NCBI RefSeq assembly: GCF_963678635.1
Contig: NC_087063.1
Location: 55,701,504 to 55,765,503 of the forward strand
Reading direction: 5' to 3'
Source: Symsagittifera roscoffensis
Lineage: Eukaryota; Xenacoelomorpha; Acoela; Convolutidae
DNA length: 64,000 nucleotides
A model generated the notes under the pieces. It searched no databases and was not told where the DNA came from. It saw only the letters and a list, made by a program, of their open reading frames with translations. Shown one piece after another: positions 31,124 through 41,600 of this stretch. Positions within the stretch are counted from its first letter, which is position 1. Each line of letters begins with the position of its first letter. Both the position numbers and the translations under genes were made by a program.

Positions 31124-34100
31124 TCAATAGAGTTTATAAACCAAACAGTCTGAAGCAATAGTTGCGAAGATATTTCTACATTCAGTTAAAGTTTCAAACA
31201 ACGGCTCATTTGCAAACTTATTATTTTCATTGTCTTCACTGAAATCTTCGTATAGACTGAATTGTGATTTTTCGGCTCCCAGAGCAGACCAGCATATTTC
31301 AGCTACTCGAAAAAGCACCGAAGAAACATCTTTGCACAACGGTGGAAAAGCTTTCCCAATCCTTCCTAAAGCCGGAATAAGATACTTGAAATACGAACTT
31401 ATTTCATGTTTCGGGAGAACTTCGACTACGGTTGACATTACTGAAATTGTGAGCTGAGCTATCGAGTACGCTTTGGGAATTGTGTACAAACCAACAAGAT
31501 GAGAAACAAGATCGATCGCAAAAATCTGCTGCTCTCTGTGAGGTTGATTAAGCAACTCGGGCAGAAAATCAAAACAGCAATGCATAGATGGTATTCCTTG
31601 TGTTGTAACAGCTAACAGCTGGTGATCATATCCTTGGAAATGAAGTAACTTTATAATATTTGAATCTTCTAGAAACATCTGATGTATTTGACTGCAGACA
31701 ATACCTTGTATTTCTCGCAAATTCAGGCGATCGTGGCTGTTTTCTGATTGACTATGGTTTTCAAATTTTTCACTTTCGTTTTTGGGCAAACAGATTTCTA
31801 AAATCATTTGAACCGCAGTGGATTCCTGAGTGGAAATAAGAGCTGCTCTTAGGTCTTCCTTCTCTTGGTCTTTAATAGCTCCCATGTTTAGTGAGTTATC
31901 ACCAGAGGAAAGCGAAATCTGGTGAGACAAATGGACTCTAGACGCAACCAAAAAAGCAGAAAGTACCCGAATGACAATCGTCAAAAGCGTTGGATATCTA
32001 AAGACTTTTTCATCACATTTCAAGACAAGCAGAGGATCGCAAGTAAGATCAGAGATTGTATACTTCGCTGGGATATTTGAGTTCGATATTAAAACATTAA
32101 CTGTCTTCATCCACAGAAGTCTCGGCAAACAAGCGTTGAAACAGTTCCAGACATCCAATACTAAATTATGAATCCTGAGAGCAACATTCGGCTTTAATAG
32201 ACTCGGTAGAACTGAAACAAACGCATCTAGCATGTTTGAAGCGTCATTTTCTGTCATTGATAGCATAGAAAGTAGGCTTCTTATGCAGTCTTGACTATGT
32301 TTAACAGGTTTTTCGAAAACGAACATAAGCTTCGGAGCTGTCGGGAGTGGTGTTTGCTCACTGTCAAATAAAGTTAAGGATAATTTTTTAGATGCTACTT
32401 TTCCATTATGATCGCTATTTTCGAAAAACCATTTCAAGGAAACTGAACTGTTCAGTTGGAATAATTGTGGATACTGGTTATAAGCGAGCTTCAATAGCTT
32501 GGAATACAGCACTGACATCTTCGTTTGAAATTTTTCTGCTTTTTTAATGATGAAACGTATCGGAATCATTTCTATTAGCTTCTCTGAGTATTGCAAATCA
32601 GACAATTTCTTTTGTCTTGAGTTCGAAAGAGCGCCAAATCTGTTGGGCTGAACATTGAAGGTTGCATTATATTTAGCCGCATTGAGCACAGCAAGTCTGT
32701 AAGCTAATAGATAGTAAACCATTAAAGTTTGACAAGCAAACAGCTTTTCACACTTTGCAGTATCAAACGGCTGAATGAACAAAGTTGAGATTTCCTTCTC
32801 AGCAAAAGGAACTTCTTGGAACTCATCTGGTGAACATGGATTCACAACGCTGTTGATGAAATTATCAAGCAGCTCAATCATTGATTTATGGAGAGGAAAT
32901 TTACAATTAACAGTCTGAGCAAAAATCCACTTGGATACCGAGACATGATTCTTCTCAAACGAATTTTTGGCCATCAAATTACAGAAGCAATCAATCGGCA
33001 AGTAAGAAAAGTCATTGGAAACAAGTTTACTGCACATTTCACTGGTTACAGGCAATTTGGAGCAAATAATTGCCGTTTCATTTTCGCTCAAAACTAATTG
33101 AGTAAAGAAAACGCGGATTCTGTTGAAATTGTCAGTTTTAAGATTGATAGGTATTCCGTAAACCGAACTGACTAAATTTTCTAGCTCTGAATCCCTATTG
33201 TGCAGAAAGTGAATACCAATGTTGAGTAAAGTTTCGATATGAGGTGCCTGTTTCAGATTGTCTGAGCTACCGTGACAATACAAAATCCATTTACACCAAT
33301 CCAAAAAGCGCTTCTCGTGTGCATGATCAAGTATATATTGTGGAATGAGAACCAATGATGTCAGAATTATTTTACAGTATGAGTGGAACAATTCTTCTGG
33401 AACGTTGTTTAGTTTTAGGGTCATCAGGTCAACTAGATCACTTTCATTTTCAAGTCTCCATTGAGTCAACAACCGTAAGCCTGTCACTAGTTTGACCAAT
33501 CTTGTTGCCCTCATTATGACATCGGCCGTTGCTTCTGAACAGCGGAACTTTTCATGCAGAGCTTTAAGAGAACTTACAATCATATTACAATGTGCAGTTT
33601 TACTCTTCCAGCATTGTTTCAAAAACGGTCTGAGCCACAATTTGACTTCACTTTTTGCCTCACTGAAAAGCATTTCATGCATGAATACTTCGAAATATTC
33701 AATAGTGCTTTCAATATTACACTTATGGATCAAAAGATCGAAAAGTAAATGTGGGTTAACTTTATACTCCACAATATAATTACTCAAGAATTCGACTGAA
33801 GTACTTTGTAAGTTGCAAAGATTCAGGATGAAAGAGTTCCTATCGATTTCGATGTAGGGAGGCAACGAAACGTGGATAACTACGACCAGAAAGTTTCGGT
33901 AAAGAAAACTTAGATTTAAAAGGAATGATTTCACAAAGATCCAAGGGCTTTTTGTTATCAAAATTATTTGAGCTAACTCTGAAATTGAACTCAAACCACT
34001 CAAGGCATGGTTGGTGTGTATCACAAAAAGGCAATTGATAACCAAAACTCTGAGTGACTCAGTATGAAAAAGATGAAACTTATAGCCCTCTGGCAAAGAG

Positions 34101-34528
34101 GCCTTCTCAAGACAGAGGAGTCGCTTTAGCATAAGAATTTGAGAAACAACAAAAATCAATTGTTCTGCAACTTCGTCACTTTGTTCAAACTGAGATAAAC
34201 GAGTCGCTGAAGAATCTTTTCGTAATTTTTCACAGATTTCGCTAATTGGCAGTTTAGAAAGTTCAAAATTTAATCGGCTGACTCGTTCCATAACTGCTTG
34301 ATCTGGCTTAAATCGTATATATTTCATCTGATCATTTATTTGCTCGTTTAAATAAGAATCTCTATTCAACTTTTTGGCCAAACTTCGATTCACATTACCT
34401 CCATAACATGCGCGAACCAAAACGGGTAAGACTAATGTTATATCATTTGAAGAAAATTTTCGAAGATCTGGGTTTTTTGTTACCGACAAAATAGTGTCAA
34501 TATTTAAAACACTTGTTTCCATTTTCAT
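31124..34528 (-). CDS. INTS2: Integrator complex subunit 2
   Basis: A single frame of 1,134 residues from the chosen ATG, close to the usual INTS2 length of about 1,200. INTS2 is a core scaffold of Integrator, the nuclear complex that binds RNA polymerase II and cleaves snRNA and paused nascent transcripts. Matching blocks, using the longer 1,153-residue frame: LVLPVLVRACYGG (about 47-60), LPIDCFCNLMAKNSFEKNHV (near 535), a MIPIRFIIKKAEK block (near 650), LTCDPLLVLKCDEKVFRYP (near 850), and the most conserved stretch LREIQGIVCSQIHQMF ... LLHFQGYDHQLL ... GIPSMHCCFDFLPELL (near 985-1050). The frame extends 19 codons upstream, but TTTTTCAG ends 4 nt before the ATG at 34528, so I start there. 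Absence of introns in 3.4 kb is notable. A giant retroelement starts 128 bases upstream. Confidence 0.92.
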   Translation of the reverse strand: MKMETSVLNIDTILSVTKNPDLRKFSSNDITLVLPVLVRACYGGNVNRSLAKKLNRDSYLNEQINDQMKYIRFKPDQAVMERVSRLNFELSKLPISEICEKLRKDSSATRLSQFEQSDEVAEQLIFVVSQILMLKRLLCLEKASLPEGYKFHLFHTESLRVLVINCLFVIHTNHALSGLSSISELAQIILITKSPWIFVKSFLLNLSFLYRNFLVVVIHVSLPPYIEIDRNSFILNLCNLQSTSVEFLSNYIVEYKVNPHLLFDLLIHKCNIESTIEYFEVFMHEMLFSEAKSEVKLWLRPFLKQCWKSKTAHCNMIVSSLKALHEKFRCSEATADVIMRATRLVKLVTGLRLLTQWRLENESDLVDLMTLKLNNVPEELFHSYCKIILTSLVLIPQYILDHAHEKRFLDWCKWILYCHGSSDNLKQAPHIETLLNIGIHFLHNRDSELENLVSSVYGIPINLKTDNFNRIRVFFTQLVLSENETAIICSKLPVTSEMCSKLVSNDFSYLPIDCFCNLMAKNSFEKNHVSVSKWIFAQTVNCKFPLHKSMIELLDNFINSVVNPCSPDEFQEVPFAEKEISTLFIQPFDTAKCEKLFACQTLMVYYLLAYRLAVLNAAKYNATFNVQPNRFGALSNSRQKKLSDLQYSEKLIEMIPIRFIIKKAEKFQTKMSVLYSKLLKLAYNQYPQLFQLNSSVSLKWFFENSDHNGKVASKKLSLTLFDSEQTPLPTAPKLMFVFEKPVKHSQDCIRSLLSMLSMTENDASNMLDAFVSVLPSLLKPNVALRIHNLVLDVWNCFNACLPRLLWMKTVNVLISNSNIPAKYTISDLTCDPLLVLKCDEKVFRYPTLLTIVIRVLSAFLVASRVHLSHQISLSSGDNSLNMGAIKDQEKEDLRAALISTQESTAVQMILEICLPKNESEKFENHSQSENSHDRLNLREIQGIVCSQIHQMFLEDSNIIKLLHFQGYDHQLLAVTTQGIPSMHCCFDFLPELLNQPHREQQIFAIDLVSHLVGLYTIPKAYSIAQLTISVMSTVVEVLPKHEISSYFKYLIPALGRIGKAFPPLCKDVSSVLFRVAEICWSALGAEKSQFSLYEDFSEDNENNKFANEPLFETLTECRNIFATIASDCLVYKLY

Positions 34529-34532
34529 CCAC

Positions 34533-34540
34533 CTGAAAAA
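34533..34540 (-). promoter_or_regulatory. 3' splice (probable trans-splice) site of INTS2
   Basis: Minus-strand AAGTTTTTCAG ends at 34533; GTGG then ATG follow. Sequence upstream in the same frame is open by chance for 19 codons. Confidence 0.65.
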
Positions 34541-34655
34541 CTTTACTGATATATTGTTTAAAGACCTAGCATAACCAACAGACAACTGAGAAAATCTAGG
34601 GAAGCAAGTGAAAAAACACTGATTAGAAAAAACTCAAGTTTGTATTTCAAAAAAA

Positions 34656-35575
34656 TGTGACATTCGACCAGAATGGCCAAAATGCAATTTATGCAGGCTT
34701 CGAATTTTTAGCAGTAAGCCTTCCGAGTTGATGATTTCGAAGGATTAGCGACGTTATTGGAACGTTTAGCCAAACGGTGAGGGCTAGAATATTCTAGTAT
34801 TTTAAATTTTCAAAATTTCGAATGATGACGTCACATTTCTGAGAAATGCTGAAACGGCCATTTTAACAAAAAAGCGAGTAAAAAACAGAACAACTTTTAT
34901 CTGTGATTGCGAACAGTACGAAAATCGAGATTAGAGAACGACAACAAATTACAGAATAGCAGAGAGCGTTCCGGGTTGCAACTATTGTGCTGCTACAATA
35001 GTTGCAAGGCCGTTGCCAACAACGGTGAAGGGTGAGAACCAGCCTTCCGGATTAGCAAGAAATCAAGTTAAGGAGCTTGATTCGGCGGATTCAAGAATCC
35101 GGAAGGGTCTCGGGACGGAAACTTTTATTAACTCACATAAACTTTTAGCATCCTGTCATGTCCTGACTTGAATTTAACTGATATTTTGATTAGTTTTGAC
35201 AAGGATGAGGTGCTAGGAGTTGGGGGAAAGGGTTGATCCATCTTCGATGGAGATGATGATTTTTATCTACTGAACAAAAACAATAGTAATATGATAAGTA
35301 GTAGCCCTGTTTTTAGGAGTGACCTCGTGGTCTGGGGATACTGAGACCCAGCCATGAGCTCACTATTTTTGCATGTAATTCAGTTAATTTGAGCGTTCTG
35401 GTCGAAGCCGGAGAACAGTAACGTTTTTGTCGACCCGATGTAAGAAAGACCACCGAAAAGTACTGGCTTGGTAGAGACGGTGAAAAACATGCAAAGCTCT
35501 GTTTAGACGCTAGCCAGTCGTCTTAAGACTTAGTTTTGTTATCCGTCGATATGTATCTTCCGGGCGAATGTTACA
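34656..35575 (+). repeat. 5' LTR of giant element (920 bp)
   Basis: Contains a perfect 13-bp hairpin (34976-34988 with 34995-35007, loop GCTGCT) followed by a 6-bp hairpin (35010-35015 with 35020-35025). Two words of the leader motif type occur (CCTTCCGGATT, ATCCGGAAGGGTC). About 99% identical to the 3' LTR. Confidence 0.93.
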
Positions 35576-35587
35576 TGTATGTTTTTA

Positions 35588-35604
35588 TGGCGCTCCTGGG
35601 TGTT
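35588..35604 (+). promoter_or_regulatory. Primer binding site of giant element
   Basis: TGGCGCTCCTGGGTGTT begins 12 nt after the LTR end and is exactly repeated at the same place in the next element (57332). The 12-nt spacing is larger than usual, but conservation between diverged elements supports it. Confidence 0.7.
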
Positions 35605-36137
35605 ATTCTTTCGTAACATCATGACCGGCGGAACCGTTAACGAGCACTCCGCGCCGAGCGGATGCTCACATTAACGCCCTTAATAGGCCTAAACTGCCGG
35701 GGCGGAAGGGTAGTTCGGAACGCGGAAGCCTTCCGGATTGCCGTGAATAGTTTTTTAACCTAGTTAAGACCGAAAATTCATGAACCAGGAAGGGTGGGGG
35801 GAATCGCGAACCCCTCATCCCCTGAGTGGTTTGTGACCAAAAACACTTAAAGATATAAGCAAAACCAAACAAAAAGTAGTATAGTACCCAAGAAAAACAA
35901 AAAACATAAAAAATAACCGAAAAAACCAAAAAAAACAGTAAAAAAGTAAAAAATCAGTAGAAATCATCCCCCCAGACAAGATGTGATTCAACCCCCCCGT
36001 TTGTTGTTGATAGATATATTGTTGTTACAGGCATTTATATCAGTCAGGATTGTTACGATCAATTTTGTGGCCCGTTTGTGAGGCTTGTACTGTAGGGTTA
36101 TTTGAGCATTTAAGCACGTTAATGATAAATTGCGCTC

Positions 36138-37772
36138 AATCCGGAGGGGTCAGCTGATTTGCGCTCAATTCGGAAGGGTCTTGGGTGAAGACCGATCCGG
36201 CAAGCAGTACAAGGAGCAACAAGAAGGGGCTCAACGACAACAACAATCGACTGTTGGGTATCGTTAACAAGTTTTGTATCCCTTTTGGTACAAAAAGTAA
36301 GATAGTAATCTGTGGGGGGCTCGACAGTGCTGCACTGTAGTGACCCTTCACCGAACTGCGAATATCCGAGTTAAGCACCTTAATTCGGATAATAAACAAA
36401 CCCGGAGGGGTATAGTATTACTAATATTATTACTTAAATAGCCGATATTAATAGTCTTATATCGTTTTTCAGTGAAAAACAACGAAAACAGACCGGTTTT
36501 TAGGGTCAAAATAGCGATACTTTGATCCCCCCACAAGTCGCGATTTTTGAGATATCGATATTTTTTGAAACGGAAAAAAGCGCTAAGTTAGTGTGTTACA
36601 TCGTAACTGCACTACTGTAATAAGTAGAACCGGTTAACTTCAGTTCGGAAGTGGTTGGAACTAGTTTGGTACCAAAAACCAAATTTTCCCAATTTTTGAC
36701 AGTAAGAAACACTATAAAATCAGAAAATTTTTTGAAATCTTTGAGTTAGGACAGTAAAAATAGTTGTTCGGACAACGTCCACTAGTGAATCTACGAGTTT
36801 TAAAACCCGCTACCCGAAAGCCTTCCGGGTTGCAGAGAAATCGAACATAACGTGTTTGATTTGGTGGATTCATCAATCCGGAGGGGTCCAGGTAGCATAG
36901 TTTTTCGCAAATTTTTTCTACAAAAGCGTTTTAGATCGGGTCTTTTGCATTGAACTAGAAGAGTATAGGCCTTGTGAGCTCAGATCAATAGTTTTTAGGT
37001 CGAAAGGACCAGATTTGCGGAAAAAGTTAGGCGGAACCTATAAGAGAGAAAATTTTTGAATTTGGAAAAAAGACGTTTTGGTTAATAACTTTGGAACTAC
37101 AGAGCATATCGAGTCAATCTTGGTACCATTAGATCAGAAATTAGCTGAACTTACTAGTAGGAAAGAGAATTACTCGAAAAAGCGAGCGAGAAAGTTTTTT
37201 GAGATTGTTTTTAGCAAATTACACAAATCCGGAGGGGTACACCCTTCACGTTTTATAAATTTTTCTGAAAAACCCTTATACCCCTACCAAAAGTTGATAG
37301 CGATTGAACTAAGTAATTTAGGACAGTTCTAGACAAAAAGGGAGGGCTGAAGGCACAAGACAACCATAATAGAGTCGAGATTAGGCAAGTGATAAGACCC
37401 TTCACCGTTAGTGTGAATTGTCAAATAAGTGCCTTAACTTCAATCCGGAGGGGTCTAGGAAAGGACCCTATACCCTTCCCAGTTAATTCAAACAGCATAA
37501 TAGCAACGCAGAACGTATCCGGAGGGGTATAAGCTGAAATTAAGAAAACTACAAAAAGCTACTTTGACAGAGCTAAGGGCTCCCAATCCGGAGGGGTCGA
37601 AATTTTTCAAAGTCAGAGGGGTCCGAATCCGGAGGGGTCTACTTTCCACAAAACCGGAGGGGTCCGAATCCGGAGGGGTCTTATAGTTGCTAATTCCGAG
37701 GGGTCCCAATCCGGAGGGGTCTATATTCTGACAGTCCGGAAGGGTCCTATTTGTGCCAATCCGGAGGGGTAT
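36138..37772 (+). repeat. Leader array of about 16 copies of ATCCGGAGGGGTC
   Basis: Exact or one-to-two-base variants begin near 36138, 36167, 36399, 36874, 37226, 37441, 37516, 37584, 37611, 37626, 37651, 37667, 37692, 37708, 37733 and 37758. Spacing is irregular (about 15-350 bases) and the sequence between copies is unrelated, so it is not a simple tandem repeat. All copies are on the same strand. This resembles a protein-binding-site cluster such as the insulator in the gypsy 5' UTR, or a structured RNA signal. Confidence 0.85.
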
Positions 37773-38677
37773 CATTTTATTAAGGACTTAGGTAAACGAA
37801 AGAAAGACTAAAAAGCGAGAGGTATTAGGTTATTAATACACAGGCTAGGTATCAGTGACTGCACTGGTAACTTGCCTTTCAAAAAGAACCAGACTAATAC
37901 AAAACAGATCCGAACTCGGATATTCGCGACACTAAGTCTAAATTAGAAAGAGCGTGACTCATTGGTGTGGATTGAAACATAATACGTTTTTGGGAAAAGT
38001 GACTGCCCTGAGGATTTTAGTAGGTCTAGCTCGGGCAGTCCCAAGGCAGATAGGTAACACAATACTCGGTGGGTGCAATAGACGCCCACTTGAGAAAATT
38101 ACTGCCTTCAAAGTTTTGTCTGTTTGGTGCAGCACCAAGCAGGGAAAGCTTTTTCTTTAAAAGACAGGTTCGACTATTGTACTGCGACCAACTAAGAGTA
38201 CAAGACACATACGTTTTTTTTATATATACATTCATATTGTGTCAATATATAATTCTTGTTTTTGATTTTAAATCAACCTAAACTGTGCTTGATTGGGTAG
38301 TGACTACACTATCTTTTAAATTGACTGATAACATCATATTGTGCTAGTTTCCAGATCTTTGGACCGATAATCGGCTAGTGTGAATAACTTTTATACAAAC
38401 TGTACTCTGACAACATACAGGGATTCGTGGTCACTATTTAATAGAATCTGGTGAAATTTATTGTGTTGTGTCATTATTTTTGTTAATAAAACTATAAGGT
38501 CTCTAGCAATTGAGTCAAGAGTAAGCATAGGAAAGTGACAAATAAAGAATGAGTTTAGACAAGTCAAGGATACCAAAACGAGGTAATAGCTCTAGGAAAT
38601 TCATACCTGAAAAGCAAAGAAAAACGATCCTTTTGTGGATTGGATCAAGCGAACCCGGTCCGATAAAGAGGGGACGG

Positions 38678-38683
38678 TTTCAG
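38678..38683 (+). promoter_or_regulatory. Splice acceptor before gag ATG of giant element
   Basis: GGTTTCAG is followed by GCAGA and the gag ATG at 38689. The related element has TTTTCAG-TTAGC-ATG at the same place, and the host genes here use the same arrangement. Confidence 0.55.
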
Positions 38684-38688
38684 GCAGA

Positions 38689-41600
38689 ATGGTTGAAACG
38701 AGAAGTCAAAAGACCTCAGAAGAGCGAAGAGAACTGTTAGAAGTGGAGGTCAATACGGACCACACCATGAATGACAACCAGGAAGTAAATGAACTGGAAG
38801 GGAGAGGCAGAAGGCTGGCGAGTGAATCTACCCCGGTAGAACAAGGCCATGATTTTGCCACTTCCACCGGGACATTGGATCGAGAGGAGATGTCGGAACT
38901 GTCCGACATCTCAACTGAAGTAACGGCAACTAGAAGATCTCCGACAGACAACACTATGATGGCAGGCGGAACGGGGAAACAAACAACGTCATCATCATTC
39001 TCAGAAAGAATGAAGAACACCTTCGGAAACATCTTTCCATTCAGCATGGGAGGAGGAGCAGGAAATGACGGTGAATCCCAAGAGGAAGAGGATGAAGAAG
39101 AGCAAGGGGACTTTGGATCTCAGGTCAGCCTCAACAGTTCGATCCAGGAGAACGAGGCATACGTCGGAGGAGAGACTGGAACCATGGACAAATTTGGTGT
39201 AGTGACAACGATAAGCAAAGAGGCAAACACACCAGGCCAGTCAAAAGACTTCGCGATTAGGACAAGTTCAGAGCCACAAACTGGAGAGAGTAGAACCAGA
39301 GGGCTAGGCAACGCGTTAGCGGATCCTGAAATAGATAATGATAAAACGTCAAGACAGAGAGCCAAGGCCCGGATCTCTACCAGCACGAAGCTACCTGGGA
39401 CCGACAGAGTTACACCACCACTAGTGACGCCACTCATGGATAACGGGGCAGCACTAGAGGAAGCCTTAAACAACATAGTGGGCAGTTTAGGAGAACAAAA
39501 TGAACAGATGTCGATAAGGATGAGCGAACTGGAAAGAGCAGTTCACATTGAAAGAGAAAGTCTGCGGGAAGAAATAAACCGCAACAGACAAGAAGTTGGC
39601 AGAAGCGAAAAACGCTTGAAAGAAAGAACGGACGAACATATGACGAGGAACTTGTCACGAATGACAAGAGAGGCGGAACAGAGGGAGTTACGCTTAAGAG
39701 CCGACATGGAGAAGTTAAGAATTCAGCAAGAGCAGTCTCTTGGGTCTCTTGACACAAAGATAGATGCGATGATGGAGAGGCGAACTCAGGCTATCATGGA
39801 TAGGTTGGACGGGCTACTAAGCAGCAAGAGTGGACCAAAAGAAGGAGAGCCGAACTCGGGAGGTCCCAGCAGGGAACCGAGGGTGAACTTCAATGAACAT
39901 CAAAGGAGGAAGACGTATGGATCCACTAGAGGCAGGGGCAGTTCATCAGGCTATGCCACAAGGGGTAATACAGCATGGGGCCCGAACAGTAGAGCGAGTT
40001 CAACGGGGAACAGACAAACCTCGAACGAACGACCAACGCAAAGCACACATGCGACTGGGAGAAGCGATTCTGGCAACATGGGGCATACAAGCCCGAGGAG
40101 GAGTCACATGGGCCAAGCGGGAAACGCTCATGGTGATTCGGATTGCAGGGATGCACCGCACACAGAGCCTTCGACAAGGTGTGAGGACACTCAAGCGGGA
40201 CTCTCAAGGGATGCTACGGCAATGGCCACAGCATTTGAACCCCTGAACAGGTCTTTGGAGACATTCCTGACGCGGTTATCTAGAACCAATGAACGCAGTG
40301 AAAAGTCCAGAAGAGTCTTTAAGAAACCAAGATGCTACAAAGACGAATCTGATGGCTGTATTGATACCTGGATAGAGGTAATGAAGCTGCATTTCGAGGA
40401 AGAAGACTTGTCTGAGAGACAGGAATGCAGCGCGCTCACCAGCAACTTAGAAGGGACAGCCCTGAACTGTGTCATGGCCAAGAAACAGTATCAACGTGAC
40501 ACTGCAGAGAAAATCTTCGAAATCTTGTTAAACCGTTTCGGATCAGGGGTGCAGGGGCACCAGGCGATGATGCGCTTCGAGAAACGGAGGCAACGGGAAG
40601 ATGAAACCATAGACAAGTTTCTCGATGATTTGGAAATGCTGAGAAGACGCAGCCAACCGGATGAGTCAAACCGAAGGATGAACCTGGCCGTAGCCTCAAA
40701 ATTCATCGATGGTGTGAAAAATGATGAACTTCGTACGATGCTAGCAACGCATTACACACCACTATCAACTAATGCGCCAACACCGGAGGAGTTGAGGCTC
40801 AAATCAAAAGAGTATCTATTGTTGAAACCTCCTTCGAGATCTGGATATTACAAGAACAATTATGGCAATTTTAACAACGGACCAGCAAACCAAGGGAACA
40901 ATTGGTACAAACCGAGGGACGATATGGACAAGAGACGCTCTTGTGCCAATTGTAGTTCAACAGACCATCACGTGTCAGCATGCCCAGCTTACAAACAAGG
41001 CATGAAAGCAATAGGCTTTAGCCTCGAGGACGAAGATGCGTCAGAGTTGGACCATGAGGATTTCATGAGAGGAGTAATTGCGAAATTCGGCCCGAGGTGT
41101 TTCTTTTGCAACTTGGAAGGTCATTTTAAATCAGATTGTCCGCAATTCTGGGATGCAGTGGCAGACATCAAGCATCCAAGGCATGAAGAAGCTTTGTCAG
41201 GAGTGAAAGCAAGCAAGGCTCGACTCTTGAGCGAAGCAGAGGCACGCAGGAAGGACAAACCTCAAGAGCTGGCGGCAAAGAAAATGCAAGCGGTAACAGA
41301 AGAAGCACGTGAACCGGAACCAGCAACTGCGGCCGATGACTTCAAGATCGATTATAAGGCAGCCGCAAAGGATGCTCTAAATAGAGTACAGCAGGAATTG
41401 GTGACGAAAGAGATCGAACAAAAAGTGAAACTTGAACTGGAAAATGAAAAGCTTCAGGAGCAACTGAATACCTTCGAGGCAACGGAGTTCGAGGAGACGA
41501 AAACACCAAGCAGTTTAGATATGAAACTTAAAGTGATCTCCGGTAAGAGGTTCGGCATGGCGCCGCAAGGAAAGAAGATACAGTCGATAATCTCAGTGGC

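Larger units (their letters stand above)
35605..38688 (+). other. Long 5' leader of giant element
   Basis: 3.1 kb without convincing coding sequence (an 84-codon frame at 37078-37332 covers one motif copy and looks accidental). It contains the motif array described separately, runs of AAAACC(A/C) near 35860-35940, and ends in a TTTCAG splice acceptor before the gag ATG. Confidence 0.7.

Noticed and set aside
37078-37332. 84-codon ORF in the giant element leader
   Set aside because: Spans a motif-array copy, no conservation evidence and no matching ORF in the related element's leader.
36138-37772. CRISPR-like array of short repeats and variable spacers
   Set aside because: The motif is 13 bases with irregular spacing inside a retroelement leader of an animal genome; no Cas genes, no uniform spacers.
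39893-40246. 117-codon ORF overlapping gag in another frame
   Set aside because: Shadow of the purine-rich gag sequence; no independent support.
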